Positions 43,809-53,311 are shown, numbered from the stretch's first letter. The stretch: 64,000 bases of DNA from Absicoccus intestinalis (GCF_033971885.1 NZ_JALBUS010000008.1:39919-103918); one strand, 5' to 3'. Notes: generated by a model not told the origin, from the sequence alone. A program made the numbers and translations.

Positions 43809-46800
43809 TCAAACGAGTGTATAGTAATCAAAATCTACATACATCGCATCTTTATCCAATCCATTTGGATACTTCGCATCGACCGATGTATATTGATGGA
43901 TCGATCCCAACGTATGTGTGTCCGAATGATAGTTTCCATCATTCGCATCCCATTGAGCCACCCATTTATCATAGTCTTCTAGACCCGTATTGTACCAATT
44001 TTGAATGAACCAAGAACTCGAATAAATACCTGTATACCAACCTGCATTTTTCACATCTTTACAGAAAGTTTGACAAAAAGATAAAGTTGCATTTTTGGTC
44101 CAAACACCACGATTGGTCTTGTAGTTATCCGCATCTTCCATGTCATACCATATACCCAGTGTTGGTTTATATTGATTCGCAAGTGCTAATGTATAAGCTG
44201 CTTCTGTATGTGCATCATCCACACTCAATGCATAGCTATAACAGTAAAAACCATAAGGAATACCTGCCTGTAAACAAGCATTGACATAGGTTGCCAATAA
44301 TGGATCAGTAGTTGTCCCATAATTGGATCGAATCAATACAAAATCATATGGAGTGACATCAAAATTTGATTCATTAAACTGACTGATATCAACACCCCAA
44401 TGCTTAACAACAGATGTAGGCGGTTCTACTGTTGAATTGCGTGGCTCATATTCGACAAAAAACCACGTTTGTGCTGATGTACCATTTTTTTGATACAACT
44501 GGATATTGGAGCTATCTGCATATCTTGCCGCTGTTAGATCCAATACTTTGGTGATATCCAATGCACTCAACAAGACATATCCATGATTGGCATCACCCGT
44601 AATGATCCATTTCTGTGCCTTGGTTTGATTTGAAGTATATTGCTGAATGTTTGTACCACTTGTACTTCTTGCTGCCTGTACATCCAAGGCTTTTCCTGAT
44701 TTTACATTGATAAAAGTCGCATAGCCATTATCATCAAATATGACATACCAGCCTTGTGCTTCTGTACCATTCAAATGATACAGTTGGACATTGGCGCTAT
44801 TTGAATAGCTACCTCCTGCTGTTTCAATGCCATAATTCGTATTCTTATACCCGACAATATTGTAGGCTTTGCCTGACTGTATGAGCTTATTTTCAATATT
44901 TGTTTTACTATTTGTTAATAATTGTTCTGTCTTTTCTTGGATGGTCACATAAGGTACAAACTGCCATAGTTGAGCCACAGTTCCATTTTTTTGATACAAC
45001 TGGATATTGGAGCCATCTGCATATCTTGCCGCTGTTAGATCCAATACTTTGGTGATATCCAATGCACTCAACAAGACATATCCATGATTGGCATCACCCG
45101 TAATGATCCATTTCTGTGCCTTGGTTTGATTTGAAGTATATTGCTGAATGTTTGTGCCACTTGTACTTCTTGCTGCCTGTACATCCAAGGCTTTTCCTGA
45201 TTTTACATTGATGAAAGTCGCATACCCATTTCCATCAAATGTGACATACCATCCCTGTGCTTCTGTACCATTCAAATGATACAGTTGAACATTGGCACTA
45301 TTTGAATAGCTGCCTCCTGCTGTTTCGATGCCATAATTCGTATAGCCATATCCCACTATATTGTAGGCTTTACCTGACTGTATGAGCTTATTTTCAATAT
45401 TTGTTTTACTATTTGTTAATAATTGTTCTGTCTTTTCTTGAACGGTTTCATAAGGTACAAATTGCCATTGTTGCGCTATTGTTCCATTCCCTTTATACAA
45501 TTGTAAAGCTGTACCATCTGCAATTTTAGCGGATGGGATATCCAATACATAATTTCCATCATAAGCCGATGAAAGAATATAGGAACCATTGGTTTTTCGA
45601 ATCATCCATTGTTTGGACAATTCTGAACAATTCAATCGTTGATAAACTCGTGTGCCATTTCTTACTGTCGAATAACTCGTTGGTGCCGTTAGGTATCGGC
45701 CGGACTTTATATTTTTAATGGTATAGTAACCATTTGCCTGTTTTTCAATATAGAAACCTTGTGCTTCTGTACCATTGGACGAATAAATTTGAACTTTTGA
45801 ACCTTCTTGTGTTGAACCAGATGCAATATCTACAACTTTTGACTTATTGGCCGAAACTTGAATCTGATAATTAGCATTTTTGTAATTTGAACCAAATGTA
45901 TCTTTTTCATTTAAAATATGAAAATTGCCATGTAAAACGCCTGCATATTTGCCAATACCAGTTACCAACACGACTGCATTACCAATATCTTTGTTATTTT
46001 GGTAAGAAATCACATAATCGATTCCTTGTGTCAATTGTATATTTCCCAAAACGACACCATTCACTGGTGTAATCATTTGGCCTGTATAGATTTGATCGCC
46101 AATATGAATTTCTCCTTGTGAGATGTCTTCTATATCATTTACAAGAAAAATATTCTTATTTTTACGGATGGCATAAAATGGACCACCACCATATGTATCA
46201 ATCGCAATAGAACTCTGATAATTCCAAATATGTTGTAATGAATACCAACCACATAGATTTCCACCTTCACCCGTAAAGGATCCGGAACCATGGTATGGAT
46301 CATATACAAATGTTTTTCCATTTGCTTCATTATATCCCATCAATAATAATTGATGTGTACCACCTGGTACTTGACAATACCGACCATCATATCGAACCGC
46401 TGTTGTTACCAGCTGGCCTTGCAAAAGAGCATTTTTGATCTGATTTAAATTTAAATGATTTCCAATATTCCAATGATATTTCTCTGCCAATTTGAACCAA
46501 GACATTTCTGTAGAACCGAAATATCCCATTGTTCCCCAATTAACAAATTGTTGCCCTACTTGATAAGGCGATTGAATTACATTTCCTTCCAAATAAGTAA
46601 TGACTGAAGATGCGACACTTGGGACACATCCTATTTGCCAGAATGGCACACCCGCAACATAATTAAATGCCCAACGACGATCTGCCTGATTATAATACGT
46701 TGGTCGATTCACTAATTCTGTAAATGTAATACGACCATTGTTATTTGTATTAAATCGTAAATTATTGACAATTTTACCAATCGCATTTTTTAACAATGTT

Positions 46801-47369
46801 CCATTGCTTTCAAAATAATAATTATCATTTCCAATTTGGCGTAACCCTGTATATGAAACACCTGTAGATGGGTCAAAATAATATGTATTTTGATCAATAG
46901 TTTGCCATCCCGTTTGCTTATTTCCGCTTACATCATAAAAATATGTCTGTATTGTTCCATCCTGGCTTGTTAAATTTACCAAACCATATTGCTGTTTTCC
47001 ATCTTCACCAAAATATTTTCCATCAATGATACCCGACATACGATTTCCATCGGCATCAAAAAAATAGTTAGCACCATCAATCGATTGAAAGCCAGTAACA
47101 GGCTTCCCATTGATCAAATACTTATTCTGCTGCCATCCAGCCTGTATTTGATTTGTGTCTGAAACTGTCATGCTTGAATCATTCACTAATGTAGAACTCA
47201 TTTTAACTGGTTCTGTCGTATTGGATTCTAAATGATTATCGGAAACCTCTGTTTGAGCCGAAGTTGGTTCAACTTCATCCGCATGAATTGTCAAAGTATA
47301 TGCACCTGTTGTAAATATAGCTCCCAGTGCTATTGAAATCATATATTTTCCAATTTTTTTATGTAACAT
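43809..47369 (-). CDS. Secreted multi-domain wall hydrolase: C39-like peptidase, ricin-lectin repeats, GH25 lysozyme
   Basis: The 1186-residue protein has a signal peptide (1-30), choline/glucan-binding-like repeats (about 78-215: GWQTIDQNTYYFDPSTG), a C39-like papain-fold domain (about 220-400, with QIGCVPS as nucleophile region and GGTHQLLLMGY for the His), an Ig-like stretch (about 405-490), three ricin-type lectin units (about 495-640, 660-800, 830-965) and a C-terminal GH25 lysozyme (about 988-1186). GH25 residues seen are HWGVDISQF and GIWYDMEDAD. It should cut peptidoglycan glycan strands and perhaps peptides, bound to carbohydrate. Two lectin units are near-identical 501-bp repeats. 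It is a single-gene unit with its own promoter and terminator. Confidence 0.92.
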   Translation of the reverse strand: MLHKKIGKYMISIALGAIFTTGAYTLTIHADEVEPTSAQTEVSDNHLESNTTEPVKMSSTLVNDSSMTVSDTNQIQAGWQQNKYLINGKPVTGFQSIDGANYFFDADGNRMSGIIDGKYFGEDGKQQYGLVNLTSQDGTIQTYFYDVSGNKQTGWQTIDQNTYYFDPSTGVSYTGLRQIGNDNYYFESNGTLLKNAIGKIVNNLRFNTNNNGRITFTELVNRPTYYNQADRRWAFNYVAGVPFWQIGCVPSVASSVITYLEGNVIQSPYQVGQQFVNWGTMGYFGSTEMSWFKLAEKYHWNIGNHLNLNQIKNALLQGQLVTTAVRYDGRYCQVPGGTHQLLLMGYNEANGKTFVYDPYHGSGSFTGEGGNLCGWYSLQHIWNYQSSIAIDTYGGGPFYAIRKNKNIFLVNDIEDISQGEIHIGDQIYTGQMITPVNGVVLGNIQLTQGIDYVISYQNNKDIGNAVVLVTGIGKYAGVLHGNFHILNEKDTFGSNYKNANYQIQVSANKSKVVDIASGSTQEGSKVQIYSSNGTEAQGFYIEKQANGYYTIKNIKSGRYLTAPTSYSTVRNGTRVYQRLNCSELSKQWMIRKTNGSYILSSAYDGNYVLDIPSAKIADGTALQLYKGNGTIAQQWQFVPYETVQEKTEQLLTNSKTNIENKLIQSGKAYNIVGYGYTNYGIETAGGSYSNSANVQLYHLNGTEAQGWYVTFDGNGYATFINVKSGKALDVQAARSTSGTNIQQYTSNQTKAQKWIITGDANHGYVLLSALDITKVLDLTAARYADGSNIQLYQKNGTVAQLWQFVPYVTIQEKTEQLLTNSKTNIENKLIQSGKAYNIVGYKNTNYGIETAGGSYSNSANVQLYHLNGTEAQGWYVIFDDNGYATFINVKSGKALDVQAARSTSGTNIQQYTSNQTKAQKWIITGDANHGYVLLSALDITKVLDLTAARYADSSNIQLYQKNGTSAQTWFFVEYEPRNSTVEPPTSVVKHWGVDISQFNESNFDVTPYDFVLIRSNYGTTTDPLLATYVNACLQAGIPYGFYCYSYALSVDDAHTEAAYTLALANQYKPTLGIWYDMEDADNYKTNRGVWTKNATLSFCQTFCKDVKNAGWYTGIYSSSWFIQNWYNTGLEDYDKWVAQWDANDGNYHSDTHTLGSIHQYTSVDAKYPNGLDKDAMYVDFDYYTLV
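44480..44967 (-). repeat. Intragenic near-identical repeat, copy 2 of a 501-bp unit
   Basis: This stretch matches 44981-45468 at an offset of 501 bp (167 codons) with only scattered differences. It encodes a ricin-lectin unit and linker (LLTNSKTNIENKLIQSGKAY). The high identity points to recent duplication or gene conversion. Confidence 0.9.
44981..45468 (-). repeat. Intragenic near-identical repeat, copy 1 of a 501-bp unit
   Basis: Partner of the repeat at 44480-44967. The more N-terminal lectin unit (45480-45900) is clearly related in protein sequence but divergent in DNA. Confidence 0.9.
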
Positions 47370-47403
47370 TACTTCATTTTTCCCCCCTTTCTATTACATG
47401 AGT

Positions 47404-47432
47404 ATTTTAATGCTTTATTCTTATGAATACAA
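47404..47432 (-). promoter_or_regulatory. Promoter of the GH25 hydrolase gene
   Basis: TTGTAT (47427-47432), a 17-bp spacer and TAAAAT (47404-47409) on the minus strand. A GGGGGG ribosome site follows before the ATG at 47369. Confidence 0.65.
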
Positions 47433-47454
47433 ATAAATGTAAATAAAATTAAAT

Positions 47455-47487
47455 AAAAAGGGTTAGCAAATTACTTTCAACTATCCC
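47455..47487 (-). terminator. Weak hairpin after the serine hydrolase gene
   Basis: GGGATAG / CTAACCC arms with one mismatch and a 14-base loop, followed by TTTTTA on the minus strand. Confidence 0.5.
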
Positions 47488-47501
47488 ATCATCAAAACAT
47501 A

Positions 47502-48581
47502 TTATTCATTTAAAAATTGATATACCATGGTCGAAATATCCCGAATCATTTGTTGAGCATTTTCGGTTGACCTCAAGTTTGTTGCCATGATACTCAATAT
47601 ATAGGTATGATCTTTACCATAAATGATCGCAACGTCATTTTCGGTATCTCCCAACTCTCCAGTCTTATTTCCAGTTTGAATCCCATCGGGAACACCAGCC
47701 GGAATCTTTGTAGTTCGGGTTTGTTGCTTCAACAATGCCAACATTTCATTAGAATAAGGTAATTTTTGATGATACATATCATAGATGATACGTGTTCCAT
47801 CTTTTGTTGATGTATAATTTTGTCCCGTATTACTCGTTGTGCTTGTATCGGTATATCCATGTGAATGTGCCCAATCGGTTACAATTTGATCCCCTTGGGC
47901 ATAATCCCCATCACCTAACATGTTCACTAGATTGGTCCATGCATCATTACTGCTGATGGTGATCATTTCTGTCAGGTTTTGATCCACAACATCCTTTCCA
48001 TATGTTGCACTGATTTTCTCATAGTTTTCATAGACAGCTCCCATCACAAACAACTTGATGACACTCGCTGCCTGTTGACTATGAGAATGGATATTCACAT
48101 AGGTCTTTTTATCATCCACCATTTGCACATAGACCGACCAATCTTCACCATTGTTTGTGTGTTGATCTAAATAATCGTTGATCTGATTTTTTAGTTCTTG
48201 CATAGTATTGGGAACGGCATACAAGGTATGATCGTTTAGACATAATTTTGTATCCCTAAAAGCAAAATCCTCGATTTCATAAATCGTACGACCAATACCC
48301 ACCTTCAAATTATATTGGTCCTTTTCATCCACAACATACGAAAGTTTGACTTTTTCTTTGGCCTTCCACGATTGTTTCAAATAATTTTCCGATGTTTTCG
48401 CATTCGATGCTTTTTGGATCCGCAACGATTTGATTTTCTTGCCTGTCCCATTCTTTAAAACGACTTGTTCCGCTTTCTCTGATTTCTGACCAATCGTTTG
48501 AATTTTGTTTGTATACGCCTGAATGGGTGTGGATAAACAAAGACTGAAACAAAGAACAATAGAAATACATAGCTTTTTCAT
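47502..48581 (-). CDS. Secreted class A beta-lactamase-like serine hydrolase
   Basis: The 359-residue protein has a signal peptide (1-22), a beta-strand-rich linker domain (about 25-120) and a penicilloyl-serine transferase fold (about 125-355). Active-site motifs are AASVIKLF (Ser-x-x-Lys), SSNDAW (in the SDN place) and NKTGEL (KTG). The usual Glu of the omega loop is not obvious, so activity on beta-lactams is doubtful; such proteins in this phylum may act on peptidoglycan precursors. It stands alone between two terminators. Confidence 0.85.
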   Translation of the reverse strand: MKKLCISIVLCFSLCLSTPIQAYTNKIQTIGQKSEKAEQVVLKNGTGKKIKSLRIQKASNAKTSENYLKQSWKAKEKVKLSYVVDEKDQYNLKVGIGRTIYEIEDFAFRDTKLCLNDHTLYAVPNTMQELKNQINDYLDQHTNNGEDWSVYVQMVDDKKTYVNIHSHSQQAASVIKLFVMGAVYENYEKISATYGKDVVDQNLTEMITISSNDAWTNLVNMLGDGDYAQGDQIVTDWAHSHGYTDTSTTSNTGQNYTSTKDGTRIIYDMYHQKLPYSNEMLALLKQQTRTTKIPAGVPDGIQTGNKTGELGDTENDVAIIYGKDHTYILSIMATNLRSTENAQQMIRDISTMVYQFLNE

Positions 48582-48621
48582 ACAATTCCTATCTTACACG
48601 AACCATATTTCTTTTTGTAAG

Positions 48622-48650
48622 AAAAAATGTTGCCTTTTCAAGCAACATTT
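48622..48650 (-). terminator. Terminator of the O-acylation cassette
   Basis: Stem AAATGTTGC / GCAACATTT and a TTTTTTC tract on the minus strand, starting at the stop codon of the DHHW gene. Confidence 0.85.
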
Positions 48651-49775
48651 TTAATAGCCTAAACAATCAGCCAGGCTGGTATCTTGTACAAACGTATTGG
48701 TGTTATATACAAACAATACATCGGTAATGATGTCTTTATTCATTTGCTGGTCCAGATCGTCATAATAATAGCGTGGATCAATGATAGTGATCGTTCGATA
48801 GTAAGGCAATAAGAATTGCACCAAGGAATTGGCATAACTATCTTTGATCAACAATAAATGTTTATCTGAATCATTATTGATTGAAATATTGATCATGCCT
48901 TCGTTGCCACCAAAGAACACTTGATACGTATCTTTATGATCAAATGCTTTGGAATTATAAATGGATCGCGTTTGTTTATTGGAAGAACCATACGTCACGA
49001 TATAATCACATTTCTGTTTTGGTGTGTAGATATCCACTTCATCTTTGATATTGATCGAACCTACTTTGGAAGCTAACGTTCCTTGAAAGGAATTCGAAAC
49101 TTCACGTTTCTGGTATTGATTCAACTGGATATTCGTATTGATCGCATGGGCTGCATAATAGGCACCTAAACTGGTCCAGTGATGATCGGACTTATAATAA
49201 ATATATTCATTCTTATGTTTCTTTAATGCGCTATTAACATCCACCGATGAAATCGATAATGCTTTTACGATCTGATTCATTTCAGATTCTTGATCGTCTG
49301 CCGTCGCAAAAGCCGGCAATCGGTCATCTTGTACACTGATTGCATTCGGAGCCAAGACCATCTGCATATTCACATCTTTATGCGCACTAGCAAATTGATT
49401 GATGGCGTTGATATTCCGTTTCAATTGCGTTTGATTGGGTTGCGGCATTTCTTCCATCAACTGATCATGACACAAATAGACATCCTGGATCTTGCGAATA
49501 CCTGAAAGTTTCTGCATCAAGTAGTTCAAATGGATCCAGCCATTTCTAGCTACAAACTGATCCGATTCAAACGTTTGATAATTCTTAAAAAAGGAACCAT
49601 CACTAAGGGTTACCCAACTTAAAGTGGGACGTTGCGCCAATCCACGATTTTCCATTTCCGATGTTTTTTTCACCGGTGTGAGAACATTCAAAACCAATAC
49701 AACAAGTAGACAAACAATAAAGAATTTCGTAATGATACCTTGCGTTTGTAACCAACGCTTCTCCAATTTCTTCAT
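48651..49775 (-). CDS. DHHW/AlgJ-like protein, probable acyl transfer partner of the MBOAT protein
   Basis: The 374-residue protein has one N-terminal membrane segment (about 18-35) and an extracytoplasmic SGNH-like domain. It shows ENRGLAQRPTLS, the GDIxTL-type region replaced by VLAPNAISVQD, the motif YYKSDHHWTSLGAYYAA (about 197-213; Asp-His-His-Trp) and LLIKDSYANSLVQFLLPYY with a Ser. In alginate-type systems the AlgJ-like partner moves acetyl from the MBOAT channel to the polymer. GGAGG precedes the ATG. Last of a four-gene operon. Confidence 0.87.
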   Translation of the reverse strand: MKKLEKRWLQTQGIITKFFIVCLLVVLVLNVLTPVKKTSEMENRGLAQRPTLSWVTLSDGSFFKNYQTFESDQFVARNGWIHLNYLMQKLSGIRKIQDVYLCHDQLMEEMPQPNQTQLKRNINAINQFASAHKDVNMQMVLAPNAISVQDDRLPAFATADDQESEMNQIVKALSISSVDVNSALKKHKNEYIYYKSDHHWTSLGAYYAAHAINTNIQLNQYQKREVSNSFQGTLASKVGSINIKDEVDIYTPKQKCDYIVTYGSSNKQTRSIYNSKAFDHKDTYQVFFGGNEGMINISINNDSDKHLLLIKDSYANSLVQFLLPYYRTITIIDPRYYYDDLDQQMNKDIITDVLFVYNTNTFVQDTSLADCLGY

Positions 49776-49789
49776 CGAATGCCTCCTTT

Positions 49790-51163
49790 CTAAAATGCGA
49801 AATACAAGAATGATTGATACGTACTGGAAACAATGAAACTAATCGTAACAAAGAAAAAGAAAACATACACGATCACACTCACCAAACCCGCACGTTGTTT
49901 AAAGAGCACATACACAAAGCGCCAACCATATTTGCTCATTGGCATACTGAAGAAAACAGCAGCCAATAAAACCACAAAATAGGTCTTGATATAGAAGAGC
50001 GTCTGCGTGCTGCAAATACCACCAATGCCTAGTCCAAACATACGTCCTACGGTATGGAAAGCAGTTAAGATATCTGGGCTAAAGAAGAAGACCCAACCCA
50101 CAATGATCACAACCAATGCATAGACATGCGATACCCAATTGGGTAATTTCTGTAGTCGTTCTTTTAACCAATATTTTTCCAATAATAAGAAACAGCCATA
50201 ATACAATCCCCAGAAAATAAAGGTCCAATTGGCTCCATGCCATAAGCCTGTCGCAAACCAAACAATAAAGATATTACGAATGTAATGGGCTCGATTTCCA
50301 CCCAATGGAATATATAAATAATCCCGGAACCAACGTGAAAGAGAAATATGCCATCTACGCCAGAAATCCTGTGCACTGGTAGCAATATAAGGATGATCAA
50401 AGTTAGGTGCAAAGGTAAACCCAAACATTCGACCTAAGCCAATGGCCATATCACTATAGCCACTAAAATCAAAATACAATTGTAAGGTATAGCTAATGGC
50501 ATATAACCAAGTTCCTAGTAAGGTCGTATCACTTGCCATCGCACCAAACAGAATCGCTAATCGATCCGCAATCAATACCTTTTTGAACATACCCTTTAAA
50601 AAGAGCATGATGCCTTGGTAAAAAAGTTCTTTTGTTTGGGGGTGGTCATTCAATTGATCGGCCATATCGGCATACTGTACGATGGGTCCCATGTTGACCT
50701 TACCGAAGAAACCAATATACAAGGCCAAATTGATCCAATTGGTTTGAACCGGTGTTTTCTTTTTGTATACATCCACCAAATATGAAATCGAACTGAACGT
50801 AAAGAAAGACAGTCCAATCGGTAGATGAATTGGTAAATGTTGCAGTTGCACTGGCAATACATTCAGGATATCAATCAAGAAGTTGGTGTATTTAAAGAAA
50901 CCAAGAATCACCAAATTGACAACTATGGAACCAATCAATGTGTTCCTTCGTTTTTTGTCTTCTTCCTGATCAATAAGTCTTGCACTCAGATCATTCCAAC
51001 AAACATTTAGGATCAATAACAGTAAATAGGCTGGATTATCCCAGGCATAGAAAAGAAAACTCAGCAAAACCAAAATAAGATTCTTTCCTTTGGGAATATA
51101 ACGATAGAGCAGCAATGCCACTGGCAAAAAGAGGAATAAAAAGACAAGGGTCGTAAAGCTCAT
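49790..51163 (-). CDS. MBOAT O-acyltransferase (AlgI/PatA/DltB-like)
   Basis: The protein has 457 residues with about ten membrane segments. The family core is clear: LPIGLSFFTFSSISYLVDVY, YFDFSGYSDMAIGLGRMFGF, DFWRRWHISLSRWFRDYLYI and the catalytic His in TGLWHGANWTFIFWG. It passes acyl groups from a cytoplasmic donor across the membrane. The ATG at 51163 with AAGGGGGA upstream is preferred to the start at 51196. Together with the DHHW and SGNH genes it forms an extracytoplasmic O-acylation set, most simply for the polysaccharide made in this window. Confidence 0.93.
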   Translation of the reverse strand: MSFTTLVFLFLFLPVALLLYRYIPKGKNLILVLLSFLFYAWDNPAYLLLLILNVCWNDLSARLIDQEEDKKRRNTLIGSIVVNLVILGFFKYTNFLIDILNVLPVQLQHLPIHLPIGLSFFTFSSISYLVDVYKKKTPVQTNWINLALYIGFFGKVNMGPIVQYADMADQLNDHPQTKELFYQGIMLFLKGMFKKVLIADRLAILFGAMASDTTLLGTWLYAISYTLQLYFDFSGYSDMAIGLGRMFGFTFAPNFDHPYIATSAQDFWRRWHISLSRWFRDYLYIPLGGNRAHYIRNIFIVWFATGLWHGANWTFIFWGLYYGCFLLLEKYWLKERLQKLPNWVSHVYALVVIIVGWVFFFSPDILTAFHTVGRMFGLGIGGICSTQTLFYIKTYFVVLLAAVFFSMPMSKYGWRFVYVLFKQRAGLVSVIVYVFFFFVTISFIVSSTYQSFLYFAF

Positions 51164-51165
51164 GA

Positions 51166-51648
51166 TCAGTCCCCCTTCTTTAAACTTTGTTGCCAATCAT
51201 TGACAACCGTATCGGCTTTTTTATGGGTGACATAAATCCCATAATTCGCTTGCGTCACGATCTTACATTGTTTTAATAAATCCGCTTCTTTCGGTAAATA
51301 CCCATCAAATATCTTGATTTGATCATCTACATGCTTCTGCATGGCTTGTTTAAAGTCATCCGCTTGATCATCCGACTTAAATTGAACGATCACAATTTCG
51401 CTCGACTGCATCGTATCTTTATTTTTGTAGTAGCGAATATGCTGATATGTCGATGGATCTAAGCTTAAAAATCGACGAATATTACGATTTTCTTGAATGG
51501 TATAATCAGATACCGATATATCTTTTACACTATCCTTAGCGACCGTCTGAAAAGGTGTCGTGCTATCTTTAGGAACAATTAAATATTGTCCCACAAATAG
51601 TATGAGGCACACCAATACGAGCCACCGTAATACTTGTACTTTCTTCAT
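51166..51648 (-). CDS. DUF4358-like single-pass extracytoplasmic protein
   Basis: The 160-residue protein has one N-terminal membrane segment (about 8-25) and a small soluble domain that fits DUF4358 (SVSDYTIQENRNIRRFLSLD-like beginning, then EIVIVQFKSDDQADDFKQAM). No enzymatic residues are evident. Such genes are regularly beside MBOAT/SGNH genes in Firmicutes. It is coupled to the MBOAT gene (2-bp gap to its ATG). Confidence 0.82.
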   Translation of the reverse strand: MKKVQVLRWLVLVCLILFVGQYLIVPKDSTTPFQTVAKDSVKDISVSDYTIQENRNIRRFLSLDPSTYQHIRYYKNKDTMQSSEIVIVQFKSDDQADDFKQAMQKHVDDQIKIFDGYLPKEADLLKQCKIVTQANYGIYVTHKKADTVVNDWQQSLKKGD

Positions 51649-51656
51649 GATTTTCC

Positions 51657-52445
51657 CTAACTTTCTGCTTTCTGCGTTGCATCAATGATAGTTTGTGCCC
51701 AAATTGGGTAGAAACTCGTCAAAAAATGGATGCCATCTGATTGATAAATATCGGCATTTCCATTATCAGCCAATTTGGTACAATTGATATACGTCCACTT
51801 ATTTTTCTTACACATGGCCTTCAATTGTTGATTGTAGGTACCTACCTGTCCCCAAGATGATGATTTTTGTAAAGCTTCTGGTGAACACGGAATGATGGAA
51901 CATACATAAATCTTCGCATTGGGTACGATGGCCAAGATCTTTTTCACTTCGGTTTCATAAACCCCGGCATAGCCGCCCTGTTCATCATTGATCTTCAATC
52001 CCATATCATTCATACCATAGGAAAGATAGACGCGTGTCGGTTTTAGTGATTTGATTTCGTTTAAATGATCATCCACTCGTTTGATCGTTCCGCCACTATC
52101 ACCCAATACCCGATTGGCATCCAAATAGCCATATGTTTCAAACCCCATGACACGGCTATCGCCAAAAAAGACATAATCATCAAACATCGAAAAAACATTT
52201 AACTTCCCTTCCGCCATGGCTTGGCTCATTTCTGCCTGGCGCTTTTTTTCCAATGTTGGTTTTAAAGCACTGGTTGATTTCTTTTCCTGGGCAACGACAT
52301 AAGCTTGTCCTGCCTGTACTTCCGTATTGGTATGATGTAAAAAAAACACGAAAGTGCAAATCATAGCGATACAAAGAATACCTATTAAAATAAGCGATCG
52401 TTGATTTTTTCTTTTGTGTTGTCCTCGTTTATTTATCACTTGCAT
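51657..52445 (-). CDS. SGNH/GDSL hydrolase, membrane-anchored
   Basis: The 262-residue protein has one membrane segment (about 16-36) and an SGNH domain. Block I is FFGDSRVMGF (Ser), block II has GDSGGTI, block III is GMNDM (Asn) and block V is SDGIHFLTSFY (Asp and His), so the full catalytic set is present. It could add or remove acyl groups on the glycan outside the cell. First gene of the cassette; a TATAGT box lies about 20 nt before the GAGGG ribosome site. Confidence 0.9.
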   Translation of the reverse strand: MQVINKRGQHKRKNQRSLILIGILCIAMICTFVFFLHHTNTEVQAGQAYVVAQEKKSTSALKPTLEKKRQAEMSQAMAEGKLNVFSMFDDYVFFGDSRVMGFETYGYLDANRVLGDSGGTIKRVDDHLNEIKSLKPTRVYLSYGMNDMGLKINDEQGGYAGVYETEVKKILAIVPNAKIYVCSIIPCSPEALQKSSSWGQVGTYNQQLKAMCKKNKWTYINCTKLADNGNADIYQSDGIHFLTSFYPIWAQTIIDATQKAES

Positions 52446-52479
52446 CCCTCACTCAATGCATTAACTATAACACTTTTTT

Positions 52480-53268
52480 TTAATAAATAAACGATAGAAT
52501 TTGTGAAGGTTTCATCTTTTGGATTTTCTTGGCATCCTTGAAAGTTTTGGTATTCCAAACAAACTGATCATAATCCGTCAAATAGGAATAATCCACCATA
52601 TGATTAGGATATTTTGCACACCATTCTGGATAGTGTTTTTCCATCAATGCCGTTGCTTTCTGGATGGCCAAACTATTGATATTGCCATTGATATCCGGTG
52701 TTCCACTGATCTGGACACCCGGTATGCTGGCATGAACGATCAACAACGAACCATCTTTATATTGTCCCAATACAATAAAGATATGGTCCTGGTTAGCCAT
52801 CAAGTCACCCGGATGATACGTGGTGATCGCATCCGCCTGGATTACTTTCCCAAATCCCTTTTTTTCAAACCATTGAATCTGTTTTCCCGATTCTTTCACA
52901 TAGCCAGGTTGGCCATCTTTGGTTTCCATGGTGTTGTAGGTCACCCAACCCACAAAACCCGAACAATCTAGACCATCATGAATTTGATAAGCGGTTTGAC
53001 TCACATCATAATTGGCATCTTGTTGCTCATAAAACCTTTTCCAACGTGAACTCAAACCGATTTGACGAGCTTCTTTGCCTGCTCCAGTATCCGCTTTATT
53101 CCAACCACCACCCCATACATACATGGTTTGACCAACGGGTTTGATGGCTGTTTTTAAAAAATGTTTTAATGTCGGTGTATATGTCGTGCTTTGTTTTGTG
53201 GATGGATGATTACAACCAGCAACCAGACATGCACACAAGAAAAGAACAATGACTTTTTTTAGTTTCAT
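52480..53268 (-). CDS. NlpC/P60-like amidase/endopeptidase lipoprotein
   Basis: The 262-residue protein has a lipoprotein signal (lipobox VAGC, Cys 19) and a papain-like NlpC/P60 fold. Catalytic parts are GLDCSGFVGW (Cys, about 115), DHIFIVLG (His, about 172) and VHASIPG (third polar residue). It should cut peptide bonds in peptidoglycan. The ATG follows only 11 nt after the T-run of the ftsZ terminator, with GAGAGGGAAAT as ribosome site. No separate promoter fits there, so it depends on read-through or on a promoter inside ftsZ. Confidence 0.88.
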   Translation of the reverse strand: MKLKKVIVLFLCACLVAGCNHPSTKQSTTYTPTLKHFLKTAIKPVGQTMYVWGGGWNKADTGAGKEARQIGLSSRWKRFYEQQDANYDVSQTAYQIHDGLDCSGFVGWVTYNTMETKDGQPGYVKESGKQIQWFEKKGFGKVIQADAITTYHPGDLMANQDHIFIVLGQYKDGSLLIVHASIPGVQISGTPDINGNINSLAIQKATALMEKHYPEWCAKYPNHMVDYSYLTDYDQFVWNTKTFKDAKKIQKMKPSQILSFIY

Positions 53269-53278
53269 ATTTCCCTCT

Positions 53279-53306
53279 CAAAAAAAGAACCAGGTTTTCC
53301 TGGTTC
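53279..53306 (-). terminator. Intrinsic terminator after ftsZ
   Basis: Stem GAACCAGG / CCTGGTTC, loop AAAA, then seven T on the minus strand; six bases after the ftsZ stop. Confidence 0.9.
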
Positions 53307-53311
53307 CTGAC

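Noticed and set aside
44480..45468. Tandem repeats considered as a mobile element or CRISPR-like array
   Set aside because: The 501-bp units keep the reading frame and encode lectin domains within one gene.
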